Below, piece by piece: positions 25,525-33,668 of a DNA stretch of 64,000 bases. The DNA lies in the NCBI GenBank assembly GCA_965214805.1, contig OZ243982.1, positions 2,728,001-2,792,000 on the forward strand. Direction: 5' to 3'. The position numbers and the translations under genes are program-made. The stretch is from Multivorans sp965214805. GTDB lineage: Bacteria > Acidobacteriota > Thermoanaerobaculia > Multivoradales > Multivoraceae. Every line of letters starts with the position of its first letter. Within the stretch, counting starts at the first letter, position 1. Under the pieces are notes generated by a model that was given only the letters and a program-made list of their open reading frames with translations, was not told where the DNA came from and did not search any database.

Positions 25525-26792
25525 TGCAACTCGACATCGAACGGCTGCGGACCCTGGACGAGGTCCGCGATTTCATGGCCGGCAGCACGCCGGTCGACTT
25601 CCGGTTCGTGGAGCGGGCCGATGCTTACGCCTTCGTGCGGCGTTTCCTGGTGCGTTCCCGGTACCTGCGGCTGCCGCGGTCGGACAAGGGTCTGGTGCGG
25701 CGGTTCCTGATCAAGGTGACGGGATTCAGCCGGGCTCAGACGGCGCGTCTGATCACCCAGTACCGGGAGACCGGGCGCATCGAGGATCGGCGGCGGGGTC
25801 CGAAGCGTCCGTTCCGCCGTCGCTACACGAAGGAGGACATCCGTCTGCTGGCCGAGGTCGACGAGTCCCTGTCCGGTCCTTGCGGTCCGGGTGGTCCGTG
25901 CGGCGCTGTCACGCGGCGCACGATGCAGCGTCAGTACGAGGTGCACGGCGATGCGCGGTTCAAGCGTCTGGCGGGGCTCTCCCACAGCCATCTGTACCGT
26001 CTTCGCCAGTCCGTGACGTACCGCCGCCGCCGTCTGACGGTGGTGAAGACGCGGCCGACCCGGGTGCGCATCGGGGAGCGCCGCAAGCCTCATCCGGCCG
26101 GTCAGCCGGGTTATCTGCGCGTGGACACGGTGCATCAGGGCGATCTCGATGGCAGGAAGGGCCTGTACGAGATCAATCTCGTGGACGAGGTCACGCAGTA
26201 CGAGTTCGTGGCCGCCACGGAGGGCATATCGGAGCGGTTCCTGATCCCGGCTCTGCAAGGCGCGATCGAGGCTTTCCCCTTCAACGTCAAGGGTTTCCAC
26301 GTCGACAACGGCTCCGAATTCGTCAACCACAAGGTCGCCGCGCTGCTGAACAGGCTGCACGTCGAAGAGTTCACGAAGTCCCGCCCGAGACGCTGCAACG
26401 ACAACGCCCTGGTCGAGAGCAAGAACGCCTCGGTGGTGCGGCGCTACCTCGGCCACGACCACATTCCTCGCCATCACGCGGCCCTCGTCGACCGCTTCCT
26501 GCGCGACGTGCTCGCCCCCTTCCTCAACTACCACCGGTGCTGCCACTTCCCCGTCGAGGCGCGGGACGCCAAGGGACGCGTGCGCAAGACCTACCCCTTC
26601 GAGAAGGTCACCACGCCCTACTTCAAGCTGAAGTCCCTCGACGGCGCCGCGCGGTACCTGCGGCCCGGCGTCACCTTCGAGCAGCTCGACCGTCAGGCCC
26701 TGGCCATCGACGACCTCGCCGCCGCCAAGGCAGTCAACGAGGCTCTCGCCGCGCTCTTCGCCGAGATCCGGCGACGCGACGCTGTCGCATGA
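25518..26792 (+). CDS. DDE transposase (integrase core)
   Basis: 424 aa. An N-terminal helix-turn-helix region (VTGFSRAQTARLITQYRETG) is followed by an rve/RNase H-like core: first Asp in LRVDTVHQGD, second in FHVDNGSEFV, and Glu in NALVESKNAS. The C-terminal part is basic with FLNYHRCCHFP. The gene is intact and fills the IS. The order resembles IS481/ISNCY-like integrase-type transposases, but I cannot assign the family without comparison. Confidence 0.9.
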   Translation: MILQLDIERLRTLDEVRDFMAGSTPVDFRFVERADAYAFVRRFLVRSRYLRLPRSDKGLVRRFLIKVTGFSRAQTARLITQYRETGRIEDRRRGPKRPFRRRYTKEDIRLLAEVDESLSGPCGPGGPCGAVTRRTMQRQYEVHGDARFKRLAGLSHSHLYRLRQSVTYRRRRLTVVKTRPTRVRIGERRKPHPAGQPGYLRVDTVHQGDLDGRKGLYEINLVDEVTQYEFVAATEGISERFLIPALQGAIEAFPFNVKGFHVDNGSEFVNHKVAALLNRLHVEEFTKSRPRRCNDNALVESKNASVVRRYLGHDHIPRHHAALVDRFLRDVLAPFLNYHRCCHFPVEARDAKGRVRKTYPFEKVTTPYFKLKSLDGAARYLRPGVTFEQLDRQALAIDDLAAAKAVNEALAALFAEIRRRDAVA

Positions 26793-26987
26793 GCGAACAG
26801 CCCCCGGCATCCGCGAAACGGAACCTGCCAATGGCCGACACGACACTCACTCCGCGCACCTCGACCGCCGCCTCGCGGTCCCCGCGCTACCGCTGGTCTC
26901 TGGTGCTGATCTCTGCTTCGCTCCGATCAGCAGTCCTGAAAACTGCCCCGACGCTCTCGCCTTGACTCGACTCCCGAACAACCGCCG

Positions 26988-27018
26988 TTCAGGCTCATCT
27001 TTGAATGGGACTAGGCTT
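26988..27018 (-). repeat. Right terminal inverted repeat of the IS
   Basis: TTCAGGCTCATCTTTGAATG followed by GGACTAGGCTT is the inverted match of the left end, with a small change in the middle (TTTGAA for CTCTC). Confidence 0.8.
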
Positions 27019-27098
27019 CCGGCTCCGGCTGGCGGCCAGGGACGAGAAGAACCGGGCGACCGAGCCGCGGCTCGGCGAGTTGAACGCCGCGCTGCATG

Positions 27099-27367
27099 GT
27101 CTTCTCCCACGAGAGAGATGAGCCTGAGGCAGCGGTGTCAATCCCACGAGAGATGAGCCTGAGCGGGTGTCGGGGATCGTTGACGCGTCCGGCGAGCCGC
27201 GCCTGCCACAGCAGCAGGCCGGTCTGGATGGTCTTTGGAGGATGATCCTGAACTCGACACCGAACGGCTGCGGACCCTGGACGAGGTCCGCGACTTCATG
27301 GCCGGCAGCGCTTCATCGCCGGCAGCGCGCCGGTCGCCTTCCGGTTGGTGGAGCGGTCCGACGCGGA
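27099..27367 (+). pseudogene. Truncated, decayed second copy of the IS left end
   Basis: It begins with the doubled end repeats, carries a roughly 55-bp unrelated insertion after GGGGATCGT, then the transposase start with a one-base deletion (CCTGAACTC for CCTGCAACTC) and a 17-bp internal duplication near 27303-27325. Similarity stops around codon 35 of the transposase. Confidence 0.85.
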
Positions 27368-27383
27368 CTCCTGTGGCGGGCTG

Positions 27384-27920
27384 CTAGTCGTCCGATCCCT
27401 CGTCTGCGGGGGGCTGGACGAGTTCGAATGTCGTGGTCGTGGCGATGAGCCACTGCATCTCGAGACCCGCGGTGCGGTGGACGGCGAACTCGGCGACTCG
27501 CGGATCGCCCGCGATGCGCAGAAACTCGGAGCGCGAGGGGTACTCCATCAGGGCGACCACGTCGAAATGCTCTTCCGTGTCGCCGATCACGAGCGAATCG
27601 ACGCGCCCGGACCAGATCAGCCGGGCGCCCTGGGAAGTGACCCACTCGACCATCCGGGCGCCGTACTTCCCGTAGGCCTCCTCGCCGGAGAGGCCTTCAT
27701 CGGGAGCGTCGGCCTTGTCCTTGAACCGGAGCAGGTTGACCATGACGACCGGACCCTCGGCCGGCCCCTGGAGGAGTTTCTCGATCTGTTCGGGTTCGGG
27801 TGCGATCTGGGCCATGGCGCCTCCGGCGGTCAGTGCGGTGAGGGCAAACAGGAGGAACGTGGCGGGAGGCAGTACCTTGGCGGAAGGCAGTAGCCCGGCA
27901 GGGGAAAGGGGTCGGATCAT
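27384..27920 (-). CDS. Secreted DUF1330-like protein
   Basis: 178 aa with a signal peptide (FLLFALTALTAGGAMAQ). VVMVNLLRFKDKA, YGKYGARMVEWVTSQGARLIWSGRV, VVALMEYPSRSEFLRIAGDP and FAVHRTAGL follow the ferredoxin-like (dimeric alpha-beta barrel) pattern of DUF1330/NIPSNAP-like proteins. Export is unusual for this fold, which is mostly cytoplasmic. No catalytic role can be assigned. The stop lies 17 bp from the IS relic. Confidence 0.75.
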   Translation of the reverse strand: MIRPLSPAGLLPSAKVLPPATFLLFALTALTAGGAMAQIAPEPEQIEKLLQGPAEGPVVMVNLLRFKDKADAPDEGLSGEEAYGKYGARMVEWVTSQGARLIWSGRVDSLVIGDTEEHFDVVALMEYPSRSEFLRIAGDPRVAEFAVHRTAGLEMQWLIATTTTFELVQPPADEGSDD

Positions 27921-27960
27921 CGATTGGCTCCCTTCTTGGGGGATGTCAGCCGGTGGGGCG

Positions 27961-29217
27961 TCACGCGGCCGAGCGGACCGCCATGGGCTGGAGTTTCATG
28001 TAGGTGAGCGAGCGCCACAGCCACTCCAGCGGGCCGAAGCGGAAGCGCGCGAGCCACCAGGGCGACCAGAGCAGCTGGAGGGCCCAGATCGCGGCGACGA
28101 TCGCGATCTGGGTGAGGCGGTCGACCCGCTCGAACAGGCCGAGGCCGTGGCCGTAGAAGATCAGGGTGCAGATGACGCTCTGGCTGATGTAGTTCGTGAA
28201 CGCCATCCGTCCGGCGGCCTGGAGCCGGCGCTGCAGGCCGGGAAGCCAGCCGTTCCGGACCGCCAGCATGACCAGGGCGACGTAGCCGAGGAAGACACCC
28301 AGCGAACCGACGTAGTTGAACATCGTGCCCTGGAACATGGAGTGCTCGAACGCGAAGTCGTGCCGGTGGTTGAAGATCACTCCGGCGGCAACGACCGGAA
28401 AGCCGAGCCCGAATCCGGCCGCCGCCAGACGCCGGTAGAACGCGGACGAACTCCGGGCCGAGAGCACGCCGAGCCTGTAGAGGCCCATGCCCACCAGCAT
28501 CAGGCCGCCCGAGCGCCAGAAGAAGATGAGCAGGAAGACGAATGTCTCGAGTTGCAGAGCGTCCGTGGTGCGGTGCGGCATCTGCTCCAGCCAGCCGCTC
28601 CTGTAGGCTGCGGTCTCGGCCTCGACTTCGGCGATCGGCGGCGCCCAGTCCCGCGCCATGACATCCCTTGTCTCGGCGGGCATTTCGGGAATCGAGAGGC
28701 CGGTGAGCAGGAAGAGAACGACGGTGACGGAGGTCATGGCGAATCCGGCGATGATCAGCCGCCGCGGCCGCACGTTGCGCAGGCTGTAGAGGATGAAGCC
28801 GCACAGCGCGTACGGCACCAGGATGTCGCCGTACCAGATCAGGTGGGCGTGAGCGAGACCCAGGACCAGCAGCCAGAACTGCCGCCGGTAGTGGACACCG
28901 GCGGCCGATGCGCCGCGGGAAGCAGCCCGCTCGGCCATCAGGGCCATGCCGGCGCCGAACAGCATGGAGAAGATCGACATGAACTTGGTGTCGAAGAACA
29001 CGTGGGTCAGGACCCAGACCGGGAAGCCGACGCCCTCCAGCTTGTCGTTCGCGGCAGGGTTCAGATACGCGGCCGAGATCATCGAATAGCTCTGCACGTT
29101 CATCGCCAGGATGCCGAGCACGGCAAAGCCGCGCAGGACGTCGATGGCCGCGATCCGTTCGCCGGCCCTGACGGGGGCCGCCTTCGGTGCGGCGGTGGCT
29201 GGCGCCATGACGGTCAT
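27961..29217 (-). CDS. DUF418 family membrane protein (YeiB-like)
   Basis: 418 aa with about ten TM helices. The N-terminal RIAAIDVLRGFAVLGILAMN motif is the DUF418/DUF1624 signature (heparan-alpha-glucosaminide acetyltransferase-like superfamily), and HVFFDTKFMSIFSMLFGAGM follows. The C-terminal half (GRMAFTNYISQSVICTLIFY, GPLEWLWRSLTY) completes the family. It is possibly a membrane acyltransferase. The next gene on the strand, an alpha/beta hydrolase, begins 22 bp upstream of its ATG. Confidence 0.88.
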   Translation of the reverse strand: MTVMAPATAAPKAAPVRAGERIAAIDVLRGFAVLGILAMNVQSYSMISAAYLNPAANDKLEGVGFPVWVLTHVFFDTKFMSIFSMLFGAGMALMAERAASRGASAAGVHYRRQFWLLVLGLAHAHLIWYGDILVPYALCGFILYSLRNVRPRRLIIAGFAMTSVTVVLFLLTGLSIPEMPAETRDVMARDWAPPIAEVEAETAAYRSGWLEQMPHRTTDALQLETFVFLLIFFWRSGGLMLVGMGLYRLGVLSARSSSAFYRRLAAAGFGLGFPVVAAGVIFNHRHDFAFEHSMFQGTMFNYVGSLGVFLGYVALVMLAVRNGWLPGLQRRLQAAGRMAFTNYISQSVICTLIFYGHGLGLFERVDRLTQIAIVAAIWALQLLWSPWWLARFRFGPLEWLWRSLTYMKLQPMAVRSAA

Positions 29218-29239
29218 GCGGCTGCAGGCTGCTGGTCGA

Positions 29240-30184
29240 TCATGCGGTCGGTCGGACGGCTACTGGTCCGCCAGGCGGTCGGTCGGCCAGAAAGGCCCGG
29301 GCCACGGCGACGAACTCGTCGAGCTGGTCGTGATGGACCCAGTGCCCGGCGCCCTCGAAGTTGCGCGGCTCCGCATTCTGGAACACGTCGATGCGGCCGT
29401 CCTCGACCGGGTCGCTGGCCCAGCTCTCTGTGCCGCGCACCAGCAGGGTGGGGCAGGTGATCCGGCCCCAGATGCTGCGCAGCTCCTCCTCGTCGTAGCG
29501 GTAGGGCGGGAACGAGCGGACGTAGTTGTCGAACTTCCATGTGTAGGTGCCGTCCTCGTTGCGCGCCATGCCGTTGACCGTCAGGTGCCGAGCCTGTTCG
29601 GGGCTCAGGAAGCTGTTCACCTCCTGCATCCGCTCGGCCGCCGCGTCGAGTGACGGGTAGCGCCGCGGCTGCCGGCTCGCGAGCTTCTGCATGCTGCCGA
29701 CCCAGCGGCGCATGCGCTCGTCGACCGGCGCGTTGACCCGGTCGCTGAGGATTCGGGGAGGCGGCCCCATGCCCTCGATCGCCACCAGCTTGTGAACGTT
29801 CTCGGGGTAGAAGCCGGTGTAGTGAAGGGCGATGTTCGCGCCCAGGGAGTGAGCGATGATGCGCACCGGGAAGCGGTCGAGGGCTTCGAGCAACTGCGCG
29901 ATGTCGAGCACGAAGTCGGTGATCGCGTACATGCCTCCGATCGCCCACTGGCTGTCGCCGTGGCCGCGCAGGTCGGGCGCCACGATGTGGTAGTCGCCGC
30001 GCAGCGCGTTCGCGACCCAGTCCCAGTTGTGCGCGTGATCGCGCCCGCCGTGGATGAGCACCAGGGGCGGCTTGTCCTCGTTCCCCCAGTTCAGGTAGTG
30101 GAGGCGGAGGCGCTGGGAGATGTAGAACTGCGACGACGGGCCTACGATGTCCCGGAACGGACTGTCCCTGAAGGCAGTGCTCAC
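29240..30184 (-). CDS. Alpha/beta hydrolase
   Basis: 314 aa. LVLIHGGRDHAHNWD is the oxyanion-hole loop, VAPDLRGHGDS the conserved turn, AHSLGANIALHY the nucleophile elbow (Ser), LLVRGTESWASDP the acid region, and FEGAGHWVHHDQ carries the catalytic His. Epoxide-hydrolase/haloperoxidase-like esterases have this arrangement. There is no signal peptide, so it is cytoplasmic. The cluster with DUF418 and the secreted protein gives no clear substrate. Confidence 0.9.
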   Translation of the reverse strand: MSTAFRDSPFRDIVGPSSQFYISQRLRLHYLNWGNEDKPPLVLIHGGRDHAHNWDWVANALRGDYHIVAPDLRGHGDSQWAIGGMYAITDFVLDIAQLLEALDRFPVRIIAHSLGANIALHYTGFYPENVHKLVAIEGMGPPPRILSDRVNAPVDERMRRWVGSMQKLASRQPRRYPSLDAAAERMQEVNSFLSPEQARHLTVNGMARNEDGTYTWKFDNYVRSFPPYRYDEEELRSIWGRITCPTLLVRGTESWASDPVEDGRIDVFQNAEPRNFEGAGHWVHHDQLDEFVAVARAFLADRPPGGPVAVRPTA

Positions 30185-30275
30185 GGGTTGGCGCCCGAAC
30201 CGTGGCCGGAGGTTGCGGCGATCATGACGCGGCCCCCGGGGGCTGCCCTTCGTGACTTCGTGACCCGGAGATCCG

Positions 30276-30890
30276 TCATTGGCTGCCTTCGTCGGGGCGC
30301 GGCGGATTGATCATCACGTGAGCTCCGGCGGTGCCTGGCGCCATCAGCCAGGGCGCGCCGGGGACCGGTCGGGTGCCGAGGCCGGTCGATTCCGGGGTGG
30401 CGTACGGCATGTAGATCACCCAGCGCTGGTAGGGGTCGATCACCTGGCGGGTTTCGGCGTCGAAGCCGCGGCCGTGGAGGACGTGGAGGGTGCGCGGTTC
30501 CCGCGGCATCGGCAGCTTGCCCTCGGCGATCTCCCGCTCGCGGATGTCGATCCGCTCCTGGCCTGCGATTCCCTGGGCCAGCAGTTCGCGGCCGCGCCCC
30601 ATGAACGGTTCGAGCGACTCGTGATAGCAGGCGACGCTCCATTGCGCACTGCCCGGCCGTGCGGCCAGACAGACCAGATCGTTGCTGCCGGCGCGCAGTT
30701 CGACGACCTTGCCTTCGGCGGTCCAGCCGAGGACGCGCGCTCCGTCCCGCCGGTCGGCTGGCGCGGCCTGGACCGCGGCTGCAAGCTGCGCTTCGGCGTC
30801 GACCGGTTCCGAAGCCGCGGCTGAGGCAGCCAGTCCGGCGAGTGCGAGAATGCCGATGGCCGCGGCGAGCGTTGTCGTCCTGTGGTGCAC
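30276..30890 (-). CDS. Secreted protein of unknown function
   Basis: 204 aa from the GTG at 30890, chosen because GGAGG precedes it by 7 nt and a signal peptide follows (TTLAAAIGILALAGLAASAAAS). The mature part has VVELRAGSNDLVCLAARPG, ACYHESLEPFMGRGREL, and an ending with YQRWVIYMPYATPESTGL and HVMINPP. I do not recognise a family. The last 100 residues look like a compact conserved domain. Location periplasmic or extracellular. Confidence 0.75.
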   Translation of the reverse strand: MHHRTTTLAAAIGILALAGLAASAAASEPVDAEAQLAAAVQAAPADRRDGARVLGWTAEGKVVELRAGSNDLVCLAARPGSAQWSVACYHESLEPFMGRGRELLAQGIAGQERIDIREREIAEGKLPMPREPRTLHVLHGRGFDAETRQVIDPYQRWVIYMPYATPESTGLGTRPVPGAPWLMAPGTAGAHVMINPPRPDEGSQ

Positions 30891-31070
30891 GGGGATACCT
30901 CCGGTTGCGTCCGCCGAATCGGGACCTGGGCAACAGGGAGCGTATCGCGGCGGACTTCGGCGGCCAGTTCCTGCTCGCGCTGTTCGAGTCCGGCGCGGTC
31001 TTCTTGCGAGCGGGAGGAGAGTGCGCGCCATGGCGAAGCGGCGGGATCGGGGACCGACCGGCGAAGTCGA

Positions 31071-31988
31071 TCAGCCGCTGGACAGCTTCGCCGCTGCGCG
31101 GCGCAGTTCGGCGTAGGAGTCGTGCCCGGTCGCGGGCGCCACGACGTTCCGCCATTCCCGCTTCCACGCTTCGTCGATCTCGGCTGTCAGTTCGGCCTTG
31201 CCGTCGCCGACCCGGCCCTTGCGGACCTTGGTGCTGCCCGCGTCGGCAGGCAGCCCGCACGCGGCGTTGCGGGCGCGGCGGACCAGGTTGTCGTCGAACT
31301 TCGAGCCGTGTCTTCGCATGAAGTCGATCGATGCCTGACGGGTGGCGATCTCGATGTTCGGGTGGTCCGGGCGGAGGCCCAGGAAGGCGGCGACGCGGGC
31401 GGCGGCGTCGGGCAGGTCGGCGACGATGTCCTCGAAGCAGAGCCACAGCGTGTCGGTCTCGAGGCGGCGAGGCCACCAGGAAGCCAGGTGGTCCCAGTAG
31501 CGGCCGCTGCGGGAACCCTGGAGGACGTACTCGAGGGCGAATTCCTCGATCGAGACGCTGCCGGCCTCGAAGACCCAGCCGCTCAGGAAGTGGAAGAAGG
31601 AGACCAGCGAGTCGCCGGGGTCGCGGACGACGAAGATGTAGCGGCCTCCCCTGGGTGTCGAGTGCCAGTCGAAGTGGGTCTTGAAGGCCCGAGGTTCGGC
31701 GCGCGGGGAGGCGTTCAGGTCGAGGCCGAGATCGTGGGCGAGTTCGAGCCACGGCACGACCTCCGTGATCTCGTCGAAGTCCATGTCGCCGCCCGTGCGC
31801 AGGCCGTGGACGATCTGCTGCATCAGGGTCGTGCCCGCCTTCGGGTAGGTGGCGATCAGCACGTCGGTGGGCTGCAGCCGGAAGTTCCGTCCGGCCTGGA
31901 TCCCTTCGCGGGTGGCGAAGCCGTTCATGCGGCGGCGGATGCCTGCAACCGTGGTCGCCCGGCTCGGAACGAGGCGGCGGTCCGTCAT
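31071..31988 (-). CDS. PAPS-dependent sulfotransferase
   Basis: 305 aa from the ATG at 31988, overlapping the exonuclease III stop by 4 bp (ATGA). YPKAGTT (48-54) is the 5'-phosphosulfate loop and FVVRDPGDSLVSFFHF the 3'-phosphate site; FKTHFDWHS supplies the catalytic His region, and RKGRVGDGKAELT is the C-terminal PAPS loop. This is the Sulfotransfer_1 cytosolic family, which moves sulfate from PAPS to an alcohol or amine. Being in one operon with a DNA repair enzyme is unusual and may simply reflect compact packing. Confidence 0.92.
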   Translation of the reverse strand: MTDRRLVPSRATTVAGIRRRMNGFATREGIQAGRNFRLQPTDVLIATYPKAGTTLMQQIVHGLRTGGDMDFDEITEVVPWLELAHDLGLDLNASPRAEPRAFKTHFDWHSTPRGGRYIFVVRDPGDSLVSFFHFLSGWVFEAGSVSIEEFALEYVLQGSRSGRYWDHLASWWPRRLETDTLWLCFEDIVADLPDAAARVAAFLGLRPDHPNIEIATRQASIDFMRRHGSKFDDNLVRRARNAACGLPADAGSTKVRKGRVGDGKAELTAEIDEAWKREWRNVVAPATGHDSYAELRRAAAKLSSG

Positions 31989-32794
31989 TCCAGCACCTCG
32001 GCCGCAAGGTCGACCCCCACCGGGCAATGGTCGGATCCGATGACACCTGTGGCGATGAAGGCGCGCGTGACGAAGCGCATCGCGGCTTCGGAGGCCAGCA
32101 CCAGGTCGATCCTCCAACCGACGTTCCTCGCGCGCGCATCGAAGGCCTGCCGCCACCAGCTGTAGCGCACCGTCTCCGGGTGCAGGCTGCGGAAGGTGTC
32201 GATCCAGCCGGCGTCGAACCAGCGCTGCAGTTCCTTGCACTCCTCGGGCAGGAAGCCCGAGTTCCTCGTGTTCTGCTTCGGCCGCGCCAGGTCGATCGGC
32301 TGCGGCGCGGTATTGAAGTCGCCCATGACGAGCACCCGGTAACCGGCCTGCCTGGCCTGATCGAGCTGGTCGAACAGCGCGCGGTAGAAGTCCAGCTTGT
32401 ACGGCACGCGGCTGTTGTCGCGCTTGCTGCCGCTGCCCTTCGGGAAGTAGACGTTGGCGACCAGCAACTGTCCGAAGAGCGCCAGTTGAAGACGGCCCTC
32501 GGCATCGAAGCGGTGCTCGCCCAGGGACGTGCGCACCCAGGTCGGCCGCATGCGCGAGTAGAGGCCGACGCCCGAGTAGCCGGGGCGCTCGGCGCTGAAG
32601 AAGCTCGTGTGCCAGCGGCTCGGCTTTCGAAGTTCCGGCAGCAGCTGTTCGGCGCGGGCCTTCGTTTCCTGGACGCCCACGATCTGCGCCCGGCTGCTTC
32701 CCAGCCAGTCCAGGAACCCCTTGCGTCCGCAGGCGCGGAGGCCGTTCACGTTCCAGGAGACGACGCGGATGCGGCGCCGGCGGCGAGGACTCAG
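31985..32794 (-). CDS. xth: Exodeoxyribonuclease III
   Basis: About 269 aa. VVSWNVNGLRA, GVQETKA, YSGVGLYSR, NVYFPKG, VMGDFNTAP, RIDLVLAS and SDHCPVG are the full EEP-fold set of ExoIII, which cleaves AP sites and degrades 3' ends. No ATG, GTG or TTG lies near the expected start; a CTG at 32794 overlaps the GNAT stop (CTGA) and gives the family length. Initiation at this CTG by coupling is an inference, and a start further upstream in frame cannot be excluded. Confidence 0.88.
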   Translation of the reverse strand: MSPRRRRRIRVVSWNVNGLRACGRKGFLDWLGSSRAQIVGVQETKARAEQLLPELRKPSRWHTSFFSAERPGYSGVGLYSRMRPTWVRTSLGEHRFDAEGRLQLALFGQLLVANVYFPKGSGSKRDNSRVPYKLDFYRALFDQLDQARQAGYRVLVMGDFNTAPQPIDLARPKQNTRNSGFLPEECKELQRWFDAGWIDTFRSLHPETVRYSWWRQAFDARARNVGWRIDLVLASEAAMRFVTRAFIATGVIGSDHCPVGVDLAAEVLE

Positions 32795-33450
32795 AGGCCG
32801 CTCCGGTCCGGCGGTTCGACGTCGTACGACATGATCATCATGTCGCGCGTGCGCCCGGAGCGATCGATCACCCAGTCCGTGAGCAGCGCCTCGGGCGAGA
32901 ACCCGAGCCGCTCGAAGAGCCGTCGGGCGCCGATCTGTTCGCGCGTCATCTGGGCCACGATCTTCAGCAGGCCGAGGTCGTGCGCGAGATCGAAGACGCG
33001 CTGGGTGAGGACGCGGCCAAGACCGGAACGGCGGTGGCCCTCCGCGATGATCACCCGGATCTCGCCCAGGTGGCTCATCCACTGCAGATCCCGCAGATTC
33101 AGGCTCCCGTAGCCGACCAGCTTGCCCTCGTGGTAGGCGAGCGTCGTGAAGCGGCTGCCGGACCTTGCATCGCGAATCCAGCCCTCGACCACGTCAGGAT
33201 CGGTGAGGTCCGAGCGCAGGAACTGCAGGTCGATCTCGGGCAGGGCGCGGGCAAGGCCCACGATGTCGTCGCGGTCCCGAGGGCGCAGACGCCGGAGGTC
33301 GTAGCGGCGGCCGCCGCACCGGACCCGGTCATCGAGGTCGCTGCTCCTGTTGCTCCTTCTGCTCCCGCTGCGCCGGCTCAAACCGTCGGCGCCGGGATCG
33401 GTTCCCGGCCGCAGGACATAGGCAGTCTGGGCACTGCGGAGTACGGTCAT
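32791..33450 (-). CDS. GNAT family N-acetyltransferase 1
   Basis: 219 aa from the ATG at 33450 (a TTG at 33483 is possible). RRLRPRDRDDIVGLARALPEIDLQFLRSDLTDPDVV opens the fold; EIRVIIAEGHRRSGLGRVL is the acetyl-CoA loop, followed by MTREQIGARRLFERLGF. Residues 1-50 are a poorly conserved Arg/Ser-rich extension. It is a paralogue of 53877-54476 (same QW.SH..EIRV.I core). Substrate unknown. First gene of the GNAT-xth-sulfotransferase run. Confidence 0.87.
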   Translation of the reverse strand: MTVLRSAQTAYVLRPGTDPGADGLSRRSGSRRSNRSSDLDDRVRCGGRRYDLRRLRPRDRDDIVGLARALPEIDLQFLRSDLTDPDVVEGWIRDARSGSRFTTLAYHEGKLVGYGSLNLRDLQWMSHLGEIRVIIAEGHRRSGLGRVLTQRVFDLAHDLGLLKIVAQMTREQIGARRLFERLGFSPEALLTDWVIDRSGRTRDMMIMSYDVEPPDRSGL

Positions 33451-33668
33451 GTGCGAACGGACATGTTGACGGGGCGTTTCCAACGGCGCGCCCGACGAGT
33501 CAACCTGACAACGCTAGCACCATGCGTCGGTCCGGGCCAGATCTCCTGCCGCGACCCGGAGCAGGGGCCGGGAGCAGCGGATCGTCGCCCTGGACGTCGC
33601 CCTCGTGTTCGACCTGGGGAGTAGAGTGTGCGGGACCGGTCGGCGCGAACCGGACGGAGGTTTCGGAG

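Larger units (their letters stand above)
25431..27018 (+). mobile_element. Complete insertion sequence with rve-type DDE transposase
   Basis: About 1.59 kb bounded by imperfect inverted repeats: left AGTCTTGTCCCATGAG...GATGAGCCTGAA (25431-25459) and right TTCAGGCTCATCT...ATGGGACTAGGCTT (26988-27018). The left end is doubled: a second copy of CCCACGAGAGATGAGCCTGA starts 35 bp inside. I see no obvious target duplication. Partial copies of the same left end occur at 9157-9233 and 27099-27367, so the element has been active here more than once. Confidence 0.85.

Noticed and set aside
27019..27098. Fragment of another transposase (reads LAARDEKNRATEPRLGELN)
   Set aside because: Only about 20 residues, generic coiled-coil composition; cannot be assigned.
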